NCBI GenBank assembly: GCA_903813345.2
Contig: CAIIXF020000008.1
Location: 3,235,341-3,299,340, forward strand
Source: Owenia fusiformis
Taxonomy: Eukaryota > Annelida > Polychaeta > Sabellida > Oweniidae
Length of the DNA: 64,000 nt
Direction: 5' to 3'
Shown: in pieces, positions 47,340 through 57,500 of the stretch
Position numbering within the stretch: position 1 is the first letter of the stretch
Layout of the letters: each line of letters opens with the position of its first letter
The notes under the pieces: generated by a model
Told to the model about the DNA's origin: nothing
Databases searched by the model: none
Seen by the model: only the letters and a program-made list of their open reading frames with translations
Translations under genes and position numbers: made by a program

Positions 47340-49465
47340 TATATATAAGTTAGCATTTTGTATAACATAGATGGCGAACAATTATTTGAGAAATAATTCA
47401 AAAGAGCCAATAATTACCTATGAATAGAAAAGAGGCAGTTCACATTTTGAGAAGCCAGGGAAAAGACTGAAAAACTCACTGAGCTATAATGTAATACTAG
47501 AAGGAGTCGTGCGTAGATCTTCAAAGGGGCCCCTCATACAGAGTAATCGGCATCGACTAAGATACGGTAGCGAGAACAAGTTTACAATCCCTCTGAACTT
47601 CATTCCATGAGATAATTAAGTATGGGACAGGTATCGCATTTTTCAGAATTTGATAAATAATTTAAATCAAATTAAAATAGAATAATCATCACACAATAAT
47701 ATTGTGCGCAATCTCACTCTTATAAAATCAAAAAAATCAAATATGGGACCTTTAGATGATTTTGATTTTAGTTCATTTAGAAGCTGAATTAACCAAAAAC
47801 ATTGAATGGACTAGGTATGGTGTAGCAAATGACTGACAGAAAACAGTCATAATGATCATGAATATTTCCTTATAAATAGATAGGCTAAAACATTTCTCAT
47901 CAAAATAATAATCTTTTTATAAAGCTGGGAAGTCAAAACATTACATTTGATATCATTCATAGAAAAAGAAGAAAAAATGAATTGAAAAGCGATCTATTTT
48001 CCTTTTTATGATCGCCATTTTTGTTTCTGACAATTTTCTAAAAGGACGATTCTCGGTTTGGAGAACAGTCTCCTGGGCTAATAATTTTTTCATGAAAAAT
48101 ATAGAAATATTACCCAAATTAAACTATGAATATTCAAAAGAGGACATTTAAATTTACAAGATGTAAAAATAACAAATTGGTCTGAAGCAGGGATAACGCT
48201 CAATTAGACCGATTTAATAAAATACAAGTCTCGATTTGGTGAAAGAAGTTCATCAGTGTACTGCGCTAATATTTTTGGGGGAAAAATCTAGAAATATTAC
48301 CCAAATTATAAAAGAAGACATTCCAATCTATATTATGTAAAAAAATCAAATTTGTCTGAAGCAGGGATAATGCTAATTTAGATTGATGAACTTCGTTCTC
48401 CAAACCGAGAATCGTCCTTTCAAAGATTGTATCATTTAGAGCAATATATTGGGCACATTTTCTGAAAAATTCAAAAGAATCTGTTCAGTGACCTTTCCTT
48501 AGGGCCTACTTTAAGCTATTTTTCAGTCACATTTTCAGAGGGCTGTCAAAAGTTATTTCATCATGTTTAGGGTCATTCTGACCATGTACATTGTGATCCT
48601 GGTCATGTAAATGATATGTTGAGCTAGTTAAACTGACTGGAGGTCGAACAGATCTCTGTTATCTTGGTTCAAAAAATGTTTGAAATCCAACATGGTTTTG
48701 TCATTTCCTTTTAAGTATCATAAGACCTTAAACTGACTGGAGTAAAAACAGAACTCTGATATCTTGGTTCAAAAAATGCTTGAAATCCAGCATGGTTTTG
48801 CCACTTCCTGTTTTGTCATTTCAAATTTCGGCTCAAACTCGTGACAAATGAAGGCTTTGTACAAAAAAATCCTACCTCGCACCCACCTACCCATGTACGT
48901 GGGACATGATACAGTTTTTGAAAGGTTCAATTTTAAAGAAGTTATTAAATCTTAGTTTATGATGAATTATAGATGAATTAATGCACCCCATGCCTTTATT
49001 TATGGATCTGTCATCTGTCTAGTCATCAAACAAAGCCGGAATTGCAGAAATGTTAATAATTTAAGCTATTTTGATTTCATGTCTGCTTTTGATTTCTTGA
49101 AATGATTTTTGTTGAACTTTGTATAAAGAACCTCATACCACGTATGTGGGTCTTGACACGGTCTTTGGAGGGTGCAATTTTTTAATGTTTTAAAGATTAT
49201 TATTCATTCTCAGTTTATGCTTTGCCTTCATTCATTATGTGTATGGGATTAGTATATACACTCATCTTTTTATATCTCCAATATAGGACGACACATGATT
49301 CTTTATTCCTTAAGTAAATGGTGATATTCTTTTTATGAAGTGAGGAATTCAAAACATTACTAATAGAAATCATAGTTAAGCATATCATTTAGAAGCATTT
49401 AAAATCGAGTAACTTTTGTATATTTCAGATAGCAATGTATAATGTGCAGCCAAGCTGTGGCCTTT
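47340..49465. other. Intergenic with a MITE and a short tandem duplication
   Basis: 48041-48420 is a 380-bp element with perfect 26-bp inverted ends (aaaggacgattctcggtttg at the left). Inside, two direct copies of 'tctgaagcagggataa' occur at about 48181 and 48354. At 48627-48822 a unit of about 102 bp is duplicated ('aactgactggag', 'atcttggttcaaaaaatg', 'gaaatccaacatggttttg'). No gene was recognised. Confidence 0.6.
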
Positions 49466-50140
49466 TGTAATTTAGGGAGTTTCAGCCATGTTAATTTTTC
49501 CGAAAATAACATGGCAGAGAAGTATCAAAATATAAGAGGACACAGATATGATAGCTAAACTAAAATAAACAAACAGCATATATACAGCCTGATCAATAAA
49601 TCTGTCCAGACAAAGTGGCAGAGGCAATATCATAACTCTAAAAAAGTTAGCCACATACAGCGATCAATAGAAAAAGTTGGAACCAGAGCTATCCTGGGAG
49701 AGAAAAACAGGAAAACATTCTGTATCACAAACCAAATGTTAAGTGGCCATACAAAGCTCAATAGCCACCTAAAGAAAATCAATCCCATACACCCTTCAGA
49801 CAAGTGCCACAACTGTGACAGGATAGAGACCATTGATCATTTCATACACCACTGCTCCAAATACAGCGAGATTCGAGAGAGACTATTTTATGAGGCTAAT
49901 AGTATTCTTCTAGAAAGTGATCATAATCCAGAATTGGACATCAAGACTCTGTCTAAATGTAAATAAGTTACAAGCTAAGGAACTTTAGTGATTTTAAGAA
50001 AAAACAAAAATAAAAATAAAAAGAATCTACAAAAACACTAGAGACAGTCACAAGAGGAAAGCACCATTGAAAAAACAGCACCAGAGACTATTAGGTGACA
50101 TGATAGCACCGTATGGACTTAACCAACCAACCAACTAAAA
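49466..50140 (+). pseudogene. Decayed LINE ORF2 3' end (RNase H tail and zinc-binding motif)
   Basis: Pieces in shifting frames: SHVNFSENNMAEKYQN near 49484, which recalls the SHVGIxGNExAD motif of RNase H; then EDTDMIAKLK; then a continuous stretch from about 49590 with WQRQYHNSKK and KVGTRAILGEKNRKTFCITNQ, reading through to the ATG-frame part at 49736. This ends in CHNCDRIETIDHFIHHCSKY, a CxxC...H...C motif typical of RNase H-bearing non-LTR elements. The tail has 'ccgtatggacttaaccaacc' and short ccaa repeats, as in LINE 3' ends. The remnant is 5'-truncated. Confidence 0.7.
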
Positions 50141-50389
50141 AACAAACTTAAATATACAAAAGTTAAGTTAAATATAAATGTTTCTATTTTTACATAAACT
50201 GTTTCAACATTTGATTCCTTATTTTTTTAATTCAAAGTAATCTATAGTCAGTCTACTGTTTTGGTTATCGAATTCTCCGACCACTTTAGATTGTGATCAT
50301 ACGCGCATATAATTGGGCAGTCAATGTTTTTACAAAGTTGGAGAAAATACTACGCATTGCACACCTAAATGACCTACCTCGATACATTC

Positions 50390-50675
50390 CTTAGTATTTT
50401 AGAATTCTTTTTATGTAGTTGAATCGCCAATTGTATGGGTTTATCGGCAGAACGAAGAGGTTTTCGTTTTTGATAGCAATATTTGCGTGTAATATTTAAC
50501 TTATTCCAACCGTCAAATTCCTCCATTCAGTTCCCAGCATGCACCAGTCATAAGGGAAATCCCTGGGGTATTCCCCTTCCGACATTTTGAAAATTGCTGA
50601 TATATTTCCAATGTAAAAACTAAAATCACTTCGTTCTGTCGATAAACCCATACAATATAATTATACGAGCGTACA
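50390..50675. mobile_element. Second copy of the 29.9-kb long-TIR MITE
   Basis: Shares 'gtagttgaatcgccaattg', 'gggtttatcggcagaac' and the inverted 'ttctgtcgataaacccata' with 29939-30392. The outer ends are lost or diverged. Confidence 0.65.
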
Positions 50676-51342
50676 ACCACAATCTAAAGGGGTCGTAGGA
50701 TGCGATAACTGTTTTGGTAGTAAGTAAAATACATACCATGAATCTAGGCTAAAGCTCGGAAGAAAAAATATCATGAATTTTTGCTGGCTTACAAGACAAA
50801 AATTTATATTTTATTGAAGCTGAAACTATCATTTTTCTTAAAAATAAATCTGATTGTAACTCCACTAGCCATATAACTGGTTATTTGGCTACATACTTAC
50901 TAGAGTTATGTTTACCAGCCTTATTTCTTCAGGGAAAAATCTTACCTAAATTTCGATGACCTTGAGAAGGCAGAGTCACATTTTATTCCTGCGAATTTTT
51001 TTATTTATAAATATTCAAACTACTCATTATCTGTATTCAGTAAAAAGGAATTATTTTATCAATTACATTCAAGAATCTTCTAAATGATGAAGATTACTGT
51101 TTTCACAGTGAAAATGTATCATATTTCAATGTCAAGTAAAGTACGAAACTATCTGTATTCTTTGAAATTACAAATGAGACCAAAACATCATCATGTCAAA
51201 AAAGACTATTTTAGAAAGACAATTACTGCTAAAACTGTAAATGTAAATATAGAAATAGGAGATTGATAGATAAGCACTCGAAGAATCATAATTTTTAACT
51301 GTCATCTAAAAGTCTGTTTGATTTGATAGTTCACTTGATCAA

Positions 51343-51846
51343 ATGGCAAAAGTTAGTGCTCCAACAAAAGTTACAATTGAAGGACAAGCTCATCTTTGTG
51401 TTTTAGATGATAAATGGTTCCATGGAATCTTACTGACAAGAGAATCTCACCAGTATGGACTAATTGGAAAGGTTGGGCCAACTCCGAAGCATGGTTTCCA
51501 TCAATGCTGCATGGAAGATGGTTCCAAATTCTACCAAGTTACAGTCATAGATCACTCAGGGTCCGAATTTGATGATATAATTCTGAAAAACATTCTCCAA
51601 ACTGGAGGAGAAAATTACAATTTGATATCTGATGAAATAGAATTCTACACCGACAGGTTAATCACAGGACTAAGAGCTGAAGAATGCATCCAAAAATTAT
51701 TTTCGGAGAAATTCCTAAACCGCAACTGTCATATTTGTGTTGGTGAGATGAAGATTTCAACTGGAGTTAATTCTGAAGTTTCAGATGAGAATTATTCAGA
51801 CGACGAGGGTGGCGCAAGTCCTGCAAGTAGTTTGCAAGATAGGTGA
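51343..51846 (+). CDS. Unrecognised intronless protein, 167 residues
   Basis: The single long ORF opens at ATG 51343 with an in-frame TGA 21 nt upstream of the ATG, so this start is firm unless a 5' exon exists. I do not recognise the family. The N-terminal two thirds look globular (DKWFHGILLTRESHQYGLIG, FHQCCMEDGSKFYQVTVIDH); a pair of close cysteines CHIC lies at about 131-134; the last 25 residues are acidic and serine-rich (SDENYSDDEGGASPASS). No signal peptide or membrane segment. Candidate poly(A) signal ATTAAA at 52263-52268. Amino-acid composition and length argue for a real gene, but homology is unproven. It could be a lineage-specific gene or a captured retrocopy. Confidence 0.65.
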   Translation: MAKVSAPTKVTIEGQAHLCVLDDKWFHGILLTRESHQYGLIGKVGPTPKHGFHQCCMEDGSKFYQVTVIDHSGSEFDDIILKNILQTGGENYNLISDEIEFYTDRLITGLRAEECIQKLFSEKFLNRNCHICVGEMKISTGVNSEVSDENYSDDEGGASPASSLQDR

Positions 51847-52537
51847 TAATTGGAAGAAGACTCTTTTCTGCTTTTGAGCATGGTCTCCTAAAGTCTTACA
51901 CTCATTCAACTCAGAGACCTGAAGACCTGTAGACTATATTGATTTTGTGTCAAGTCATATTGAAGCCACACCATATGTGGTTATCAGCAGACTGTATGTT
52001 AGTTTTCATTGACTTAGACTTAGATTTGAAAATGTAGTACATTGGGTAATGTGAAATAGCAAATAATTAGGCTATGTTAGCCTACTACCTAAAATCCGAT
52101 TGCACAAATTTTACGAAAATATCCAAATCCATATTTAATGATACAAAAATTTCCTAGTTTAAGAGTCAGTAGACTGTGCATTGTTCTTGTACTTTTGTCT
52201 GTTTATGTAATTGTATGATATAGTACTTATTTACCAAAATACATGTAATTACCTTTTTCAAAATTAAAGGTTTTTATCTTCAAATATTTTGATTTATTTT
52301 CCCTTAGGCCAAACCTAATTTTTTGTATGTATAAGCACACTGAGCATACCCAAACTCATACACACCATACAACAAATTTGAGTTGAGACCATATATGGAA
52401 ACAATATGGGTAATGCAATCACAACATGAACCAAAATGGGCCTTATCTTGCTCAAATTTTTTGTCTTTTGAAAGATTGACTTCATACCTAGCACTTATCT
52501 CAATTGATAGTACATTGTGCTGTAACAACATTTAAAC

Positions 52538-52610
52538 GATTTGATACCATATATGGTAGCATGAACCATCTGACTCATGGCATGTGACCCATTTACCAAC
52601 CCGCAGTACA
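52538..52610. repeat. Repeat pair around CCATATATGG, member 1
   Basis: Matches 54117-54187: 'tttgataccatatatggta', 'accatctgactcatggc', 'tttaccaacc'. Same orientation. The two copies bracket the elements at 52720 and 53132. Confidence 0.7.
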
Positions 52611-52719
52611 AACCCTGGTTTGCCTTCACGAGGACAAAATAATGTCAAACAAAGAATCTATATTGCTCATACATGTCATAGGCCTACTGTAGCCACAACA
52701 CCTAGCTAGTGCTACTAGT

Positions 52720-52901
52720 CACTGGTGGATCCAGGAGCTAGCAAGGGGGAGGGGCCCACATTTTAAGTCTGGGTAAAAATGGAATCTGAAACGGAAAAAG
52801 ATTTTTGGCCCCTAAAATCAAAAATTGGGCCTAAAGATTTTTTCTGGCCCCACCCAAAGTGGCCCCATGCCCATCCCCCCCCCCTCCTTGATCCGCCAGT
52901 G
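52720..52901. mobile_element. MITE with CACTGGYGGATCC ends
   Basis: cactggtggatccagg at the left and ccttgatccgccagtg at the right. G-run at the left, C-run at the right, with 'tttttggcccc' blocks between. The layout is like the CAGGCCCGTAGCC family, but the ends differ. Related decayed text lies at about 56780-57000. Confidence 0.7.
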
Positions 52902-53131
52902 CCAGTAATGGATGGCCTTAAATAAGGAAGTACAGGGTGTCCATAAAATCTAGAAGACCCTAACATCATGTAAAAATATTCTAAACAATGACCTTATAAG
53001 GAAATATATAACATCAATTTACTGTTTGCACAGAGGACCCCTTGATGACTAACATATTATTGATTGCAGTGCAGACAAGTTTATCATTTCTAGAAAGGTT
53101 GAGAACAGTTGTGTTTCTCTCTTTGACAAGA

Positions 53132-53923
53132 TACACTCCCCTCAAAAAGTTTGGCAACCATAACTCTCTTTGGATTAAATGTAAAGCTGTTATTTGTGTA
53201 ATCAAAATCAAAAAACTATGTGTTATAAGCTTGATATTATTTGCAATATGTTGAATGAAAACACAGAATGAAATCCTGTGCTTAGGGCTGATATGAAAAA
53301 GTTAGTCCACCCCAGTGGCAATATGTCTAATTCATTATTTTTCTCATTTCTTCTCCAAAATCATAATTGGTGAAAAATAGCTGACCAATCAAAGTCAAAT
53401 TATATTTCAAGAAATGTTTCCCATTGAAATAACACAGGAATTTTTCTAAAATGAATTTGAAGCTTACTTTGATGTTCACAAAACCATCTAAAATTCAGTG
53501 TTCAATAAATTAAAAATTCATCAGTCATGAAAATTGGAAAATTTTGGAGTAATTTAGCGAATTTTGAAAAAACATGAATTTGCGTCTATTAGTTCCGCAA
53601 ATTTCACTATTAAAGTACACCAACTACTATGTCATCTTGGTGAACGATGCACTTTAACCTCTATTACGTCATATTTTTGGATTATTTGAACAGACATGTT
53701 TTCTAGTATCCTATTGCCTAAAAATGCTTGACAAACATTTTACAACACACAGAATGCAATGGAGTCCCAGGTAAACAATTCAAATCCCTGGGCATAATTG
53801 ACAATTTCCCGAAGATTTTTGCGATTTTTCTACAATTGCGAAAAGCGCGAAACTAAATCACACGCATAAAAAACCGGGGGTTCATGTACGTGTAAGGTTG
53901 CCAAACTTTTGGAGAGGGGTGTA
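53132..53923. mobile_element. Tc1/mariner-type non-autonomous element
   Basis: tacactcccctcaaaaagtt at the left and aacttttggagaggggtgta at the right, at TA. About 790 bp, no transposase frame recognised. Confidence 0.8.
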
Positions 53924-54125
53924 GAGACCTGTAGAGTGTCAAAGGCTTTTTCATCTGTTTGAATGATTTTTCACTATCAAAAATGGTCGCCTGATTTGAA
54001 TCACATGGTTTGTTTACTTTGAAGCATTGATTCCATTACCATATTTGTTCTTTCTACCCTAACCCGGTGTTTCCAAGTGTCTGATGATCTTGGCATTCAC
54101 CCATATGGGGATAAAACATTTGATA

Positions 54126-54135
54126 CCATATATGG
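54126..54135. promoter_or_regulatory. CArG-box match upstream of cofilin
   Basis: CCATATATGG fits the SRF consensus CC(A/T)6GG and lies about 435 bp upstream of the cofilin ATG. Actin-regulator genes are often SRF targets. However, the site is inside a repeated sequence also found at 52538, so it may be fortuitous. Confidence 0.35.
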
Positions 54136-54389
54136 TAAGAAGGACCATCTGACTCATGGCTGTGGCCTGTTTACCAACCAGCATATTCATACAACCACTA
54201 GTTGTTTTTAGTAATAATTTCAACATTTGTAGTAAAATACCGAGTTAGAAAATGTGAATCATAGATCTGCAAAACTTAACTCACCTTTGATTACCTAGCA
54301 ATTAAAATATGTATTGTTAATCATCTGATCATATGTATTATTGCATGACTAAAAATATAGTTCTTCAAATATTACAAAGCTCAGTAATG

Positions 54390-54486
54390 ATTGGTCAAAA
54401 AAGTTGCTTATGATAAAGATAGGCCAATCACAAAAGTTATTTCATATTCCTGCGGATGTATCTTCACTGAGTTGTTTGGTATAAAA
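54390..54486 (+). promoter_or_regulatory. Cofilin core promoter candidate (CCAAT, TATA)
   Basis: ATTGG at 54390-54394, CCAAT at 54424-54428 and TATAAAA at 54480-54486, about 76 bp before the ATG at 54562. The spacing is sensible for a TATA promoter with a 5' UTR of about 50 nt. Confidence 0.55.
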
Positions 54487-54561
54487 CTGGGCACACAAAA
54501 CGAGGAAATCTCAACAATATCAACCGGTTTGAAGGATAACTACAATAACAATAAACACAAG

Positions 54562-57500
54562 ATGGTAAGTTGTTGTTATTACACGTCTATTTTATTGTTC
54601 TACAAGTGCACAAATTGTACTAGTTGTAAACTGTCATTATGAACTCTCAAAAACTTTACTTGGCCTAAATTTTGGGCTCTGAGTCTGACTGGCTATAGTC
54701 CAACAACATTAGACCTAGCCTGGGCCTCGTTTCTTATCTGACATGTCTTATGGCCCCGGCTAGGTCTAACTTCCATGATGATTTTGCCCTTGTTGCGATC
54801 ATTTAATCGTTCAGCAGGTTTCGACATGCGGAACTAATTAAACTCCGAAAACATGGTAATATTACATAAAGAATGTGATTCAAGCATGCATACATACCTT
54901 ATAAATACATACACACCATCCCGTACCCCCCTTAGACCATATTGATGCATAATTACGAAAATATTGGAGACAGGTTTGGAATTTTACGAAAATATCGGTC
55001 AGCTCCGGTAACATCGAAATTGCAAATCGTATCAGGAATTAACCGTCATTGCGACACTGCATCAACGAACAGTAGGTTTGCAATTAATAACGATTTTGTG
55101 TGTATACAAGCGCTATATAAATCAATCAAAGATACCTGCTATCCTCAAAAATGGCTATTTTATCCCGAGTAATCGCGTGATAATTATCAATCTATTTGAC
55201 AACAATTTCGTTTCAATAGTTTAAATTTTAACCCGGGACGAACAGACACAATGAAGGACATGCGGAAATGTCATTTTAGAGATTGGTAAGTTTAACCTCA
55301 TTTTACTTGTATAAATGACCATTTAATACAATAATATTGTGTTGAATCGCTTGATGTTATGTGTTTTTATATTGTTGTCAAGTATCAGTTGCATGTTATC
55401 GCGGAAAAATGGTTTCGGTGGATCCAAAACTTGCATCAATGGAAAGAGTAGTAAAGAGGTTAAACTCAATAATGGCCCCAAGAAAATTTTTAATAATAAA
55501 TAACGCCGTTATTGAGTTTAACGACGTTGAACTAGACTGGCTAGAGTTTTGAAACCGTTTTTTTTGTTGAAACATCATAAAGATTGAAGTCTCAGCTGAT
55601 TTTGAGCATATCTTTCACTTTCAGTTCATATTATTTATGCTGTTGGTAATAATCTACTTTATCTGAATCATGGTGTTATTTGGATTATTGTTGTTACACA
55701 ATCAAAAGCACAGCACAGAGTTTCTTATCTGACATGTCTAATAATTTAAACCTGCACATCGCTCCAAAACGCAATCTTGGGTTGTTTCGGGGGTGAATTT
55801 TATCATTTTGAGCTTATGAAAGATTATAGAATGATAAACAAATGGGGCAAATCTTGTGTATAAATACTTACGATAAATGTGTCATTTCAAAGATTATTCA
55901 TTGGATTGTTTCGATTGTCGACGACGATATGATCTTTGGAAGGTTTCTAAATTAAGAACGTGACCTCACTTCCGAATTATAGCATGCAACATAAGTAGCG
56001 TGTAATTACTCTTAACCTTCATAATAACTCAGTGGCCTTGTGGCAGAATGCTCTCTCAGCACGCAGGAGGTCTGGGTTCGAATCCCGCACCTACTTTTTT
56101 TTTTATCTTATTTAACTAAATGATTGTTCTTTGATATTATGCAGATTTTATTTACATAAACTTTATATTAGAGCTTTAAAATGTAAAGACAATATATATC
56201 AACATATTGCCTTTTGGAGCGATGTGCAGGTTTAATCGTTCCATATTTTTCGACAATTTTTTTCCAGTTAATTGTTTTGAGAACAGATCAAATGTTGGTA
56301 CACTTGCAAACTGGGAATCCTTCACTAATCTAATGACTAGAGCCATCATTCTAATGTATAAGACATAAATGGAGAGGTCCAAAGAAAACTAATTTATTGT
56401 TATTGGTGATAAACCATTGCCAAATTCACATACTTTACTCTTGATAGCTTTAGATAAAAGAGGGACTCCAATGAAGATCACCTTGTGTTCAATTTGTCTA
56501 AATTATCATCATATGGAACTAATTACTGTTACTTTATATATAGGTGTGAGCTGTAAAGGTTAAATATAAACATACCAGAAATACCATATTTTTAGCTATT
56601 ATCCTAAGCATGCAACATCCAGCAATTACTTACGCTTTCAATGAAGTTTCACTAGTTTCGTTATACATCTTTGAAGAGAGCCTCAGTGAGAATAATATCA
56701 TTCCAGCCTTCTTGCTTGATTGTAGTACATGGAAGTATGAGAATGTACATGTATTTGTTACAGGAGTCGATGTGAAACTAAAAAAGGGGGAAGCACATTT
56801 CAAGTCTGAAAAAATATTTTCTGGCTTGTTCCGTGTAAACAAAATTTGGGGCCCCTAACTCAAAAATAAGGCCCAAATTTTTAAAAAATGTATGTCTATT
56901 TTTTAGGAAATTTTTGCCTAAAATAAGGCTTAAAGAGGCCGAGTAATATCCAAAAAGGGCCCATAGTTATGGGGCAAACTTTTTCGGGGGGGGGGAGGGG
57001 CAAGACCTTATGCGGTACTAATTTGTAAAATTTGACTTGGTAGAGAGAAGGCTTAGACATGTTAGATGACTTAGTCAGAATCAACAATTTGAATGGAGTT
57101 GAATTGTTGAGTCAATAAAATGATTGAGGCTCTTCTGTTGTTGAAAACAATGCTGTGTCTACTTTTTTTTGATAATGGAATCAGGTGGTCTTCCTTTTAA
57201 AAAGATATTAAACTAAAGTATGACATTCCTTCTGACTATTGGGAAGCCCTGACACCCCCCCCCCTCCTCCCCCTGGCAACAGGCCTGGTATATTGAAATC
57301 TGTAAAAAAAGATATTAAGAGTTGCTTTTTAAATGATAATCTGAAACCATCATAGGATTGGGTGTAAACTGGCCCTTGATTCCTGATGGCATCAAATAAA
57401 TATTGAATTGGTTAATCCAATATTATTTATATAGAATATCAACAGAACTGCTCATAAGCAGCAGAGCATCTGAAAATTGCCTTGAATGAGTCACATATTA

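Noticed and set aside
54391-54642. 83-residue ORF upstream of cofilin
   Set aside because: It runs through the CCAAT and TATA elements, the cofilin ATG and the splice donor; better explained as promoter and 5' UTR.
56026-56094. Functional tRNA gene
   Set aside because: The 5' and 3' acceptor halves do not pair and the anticodon arm is imperfect despite good A and B boxes.
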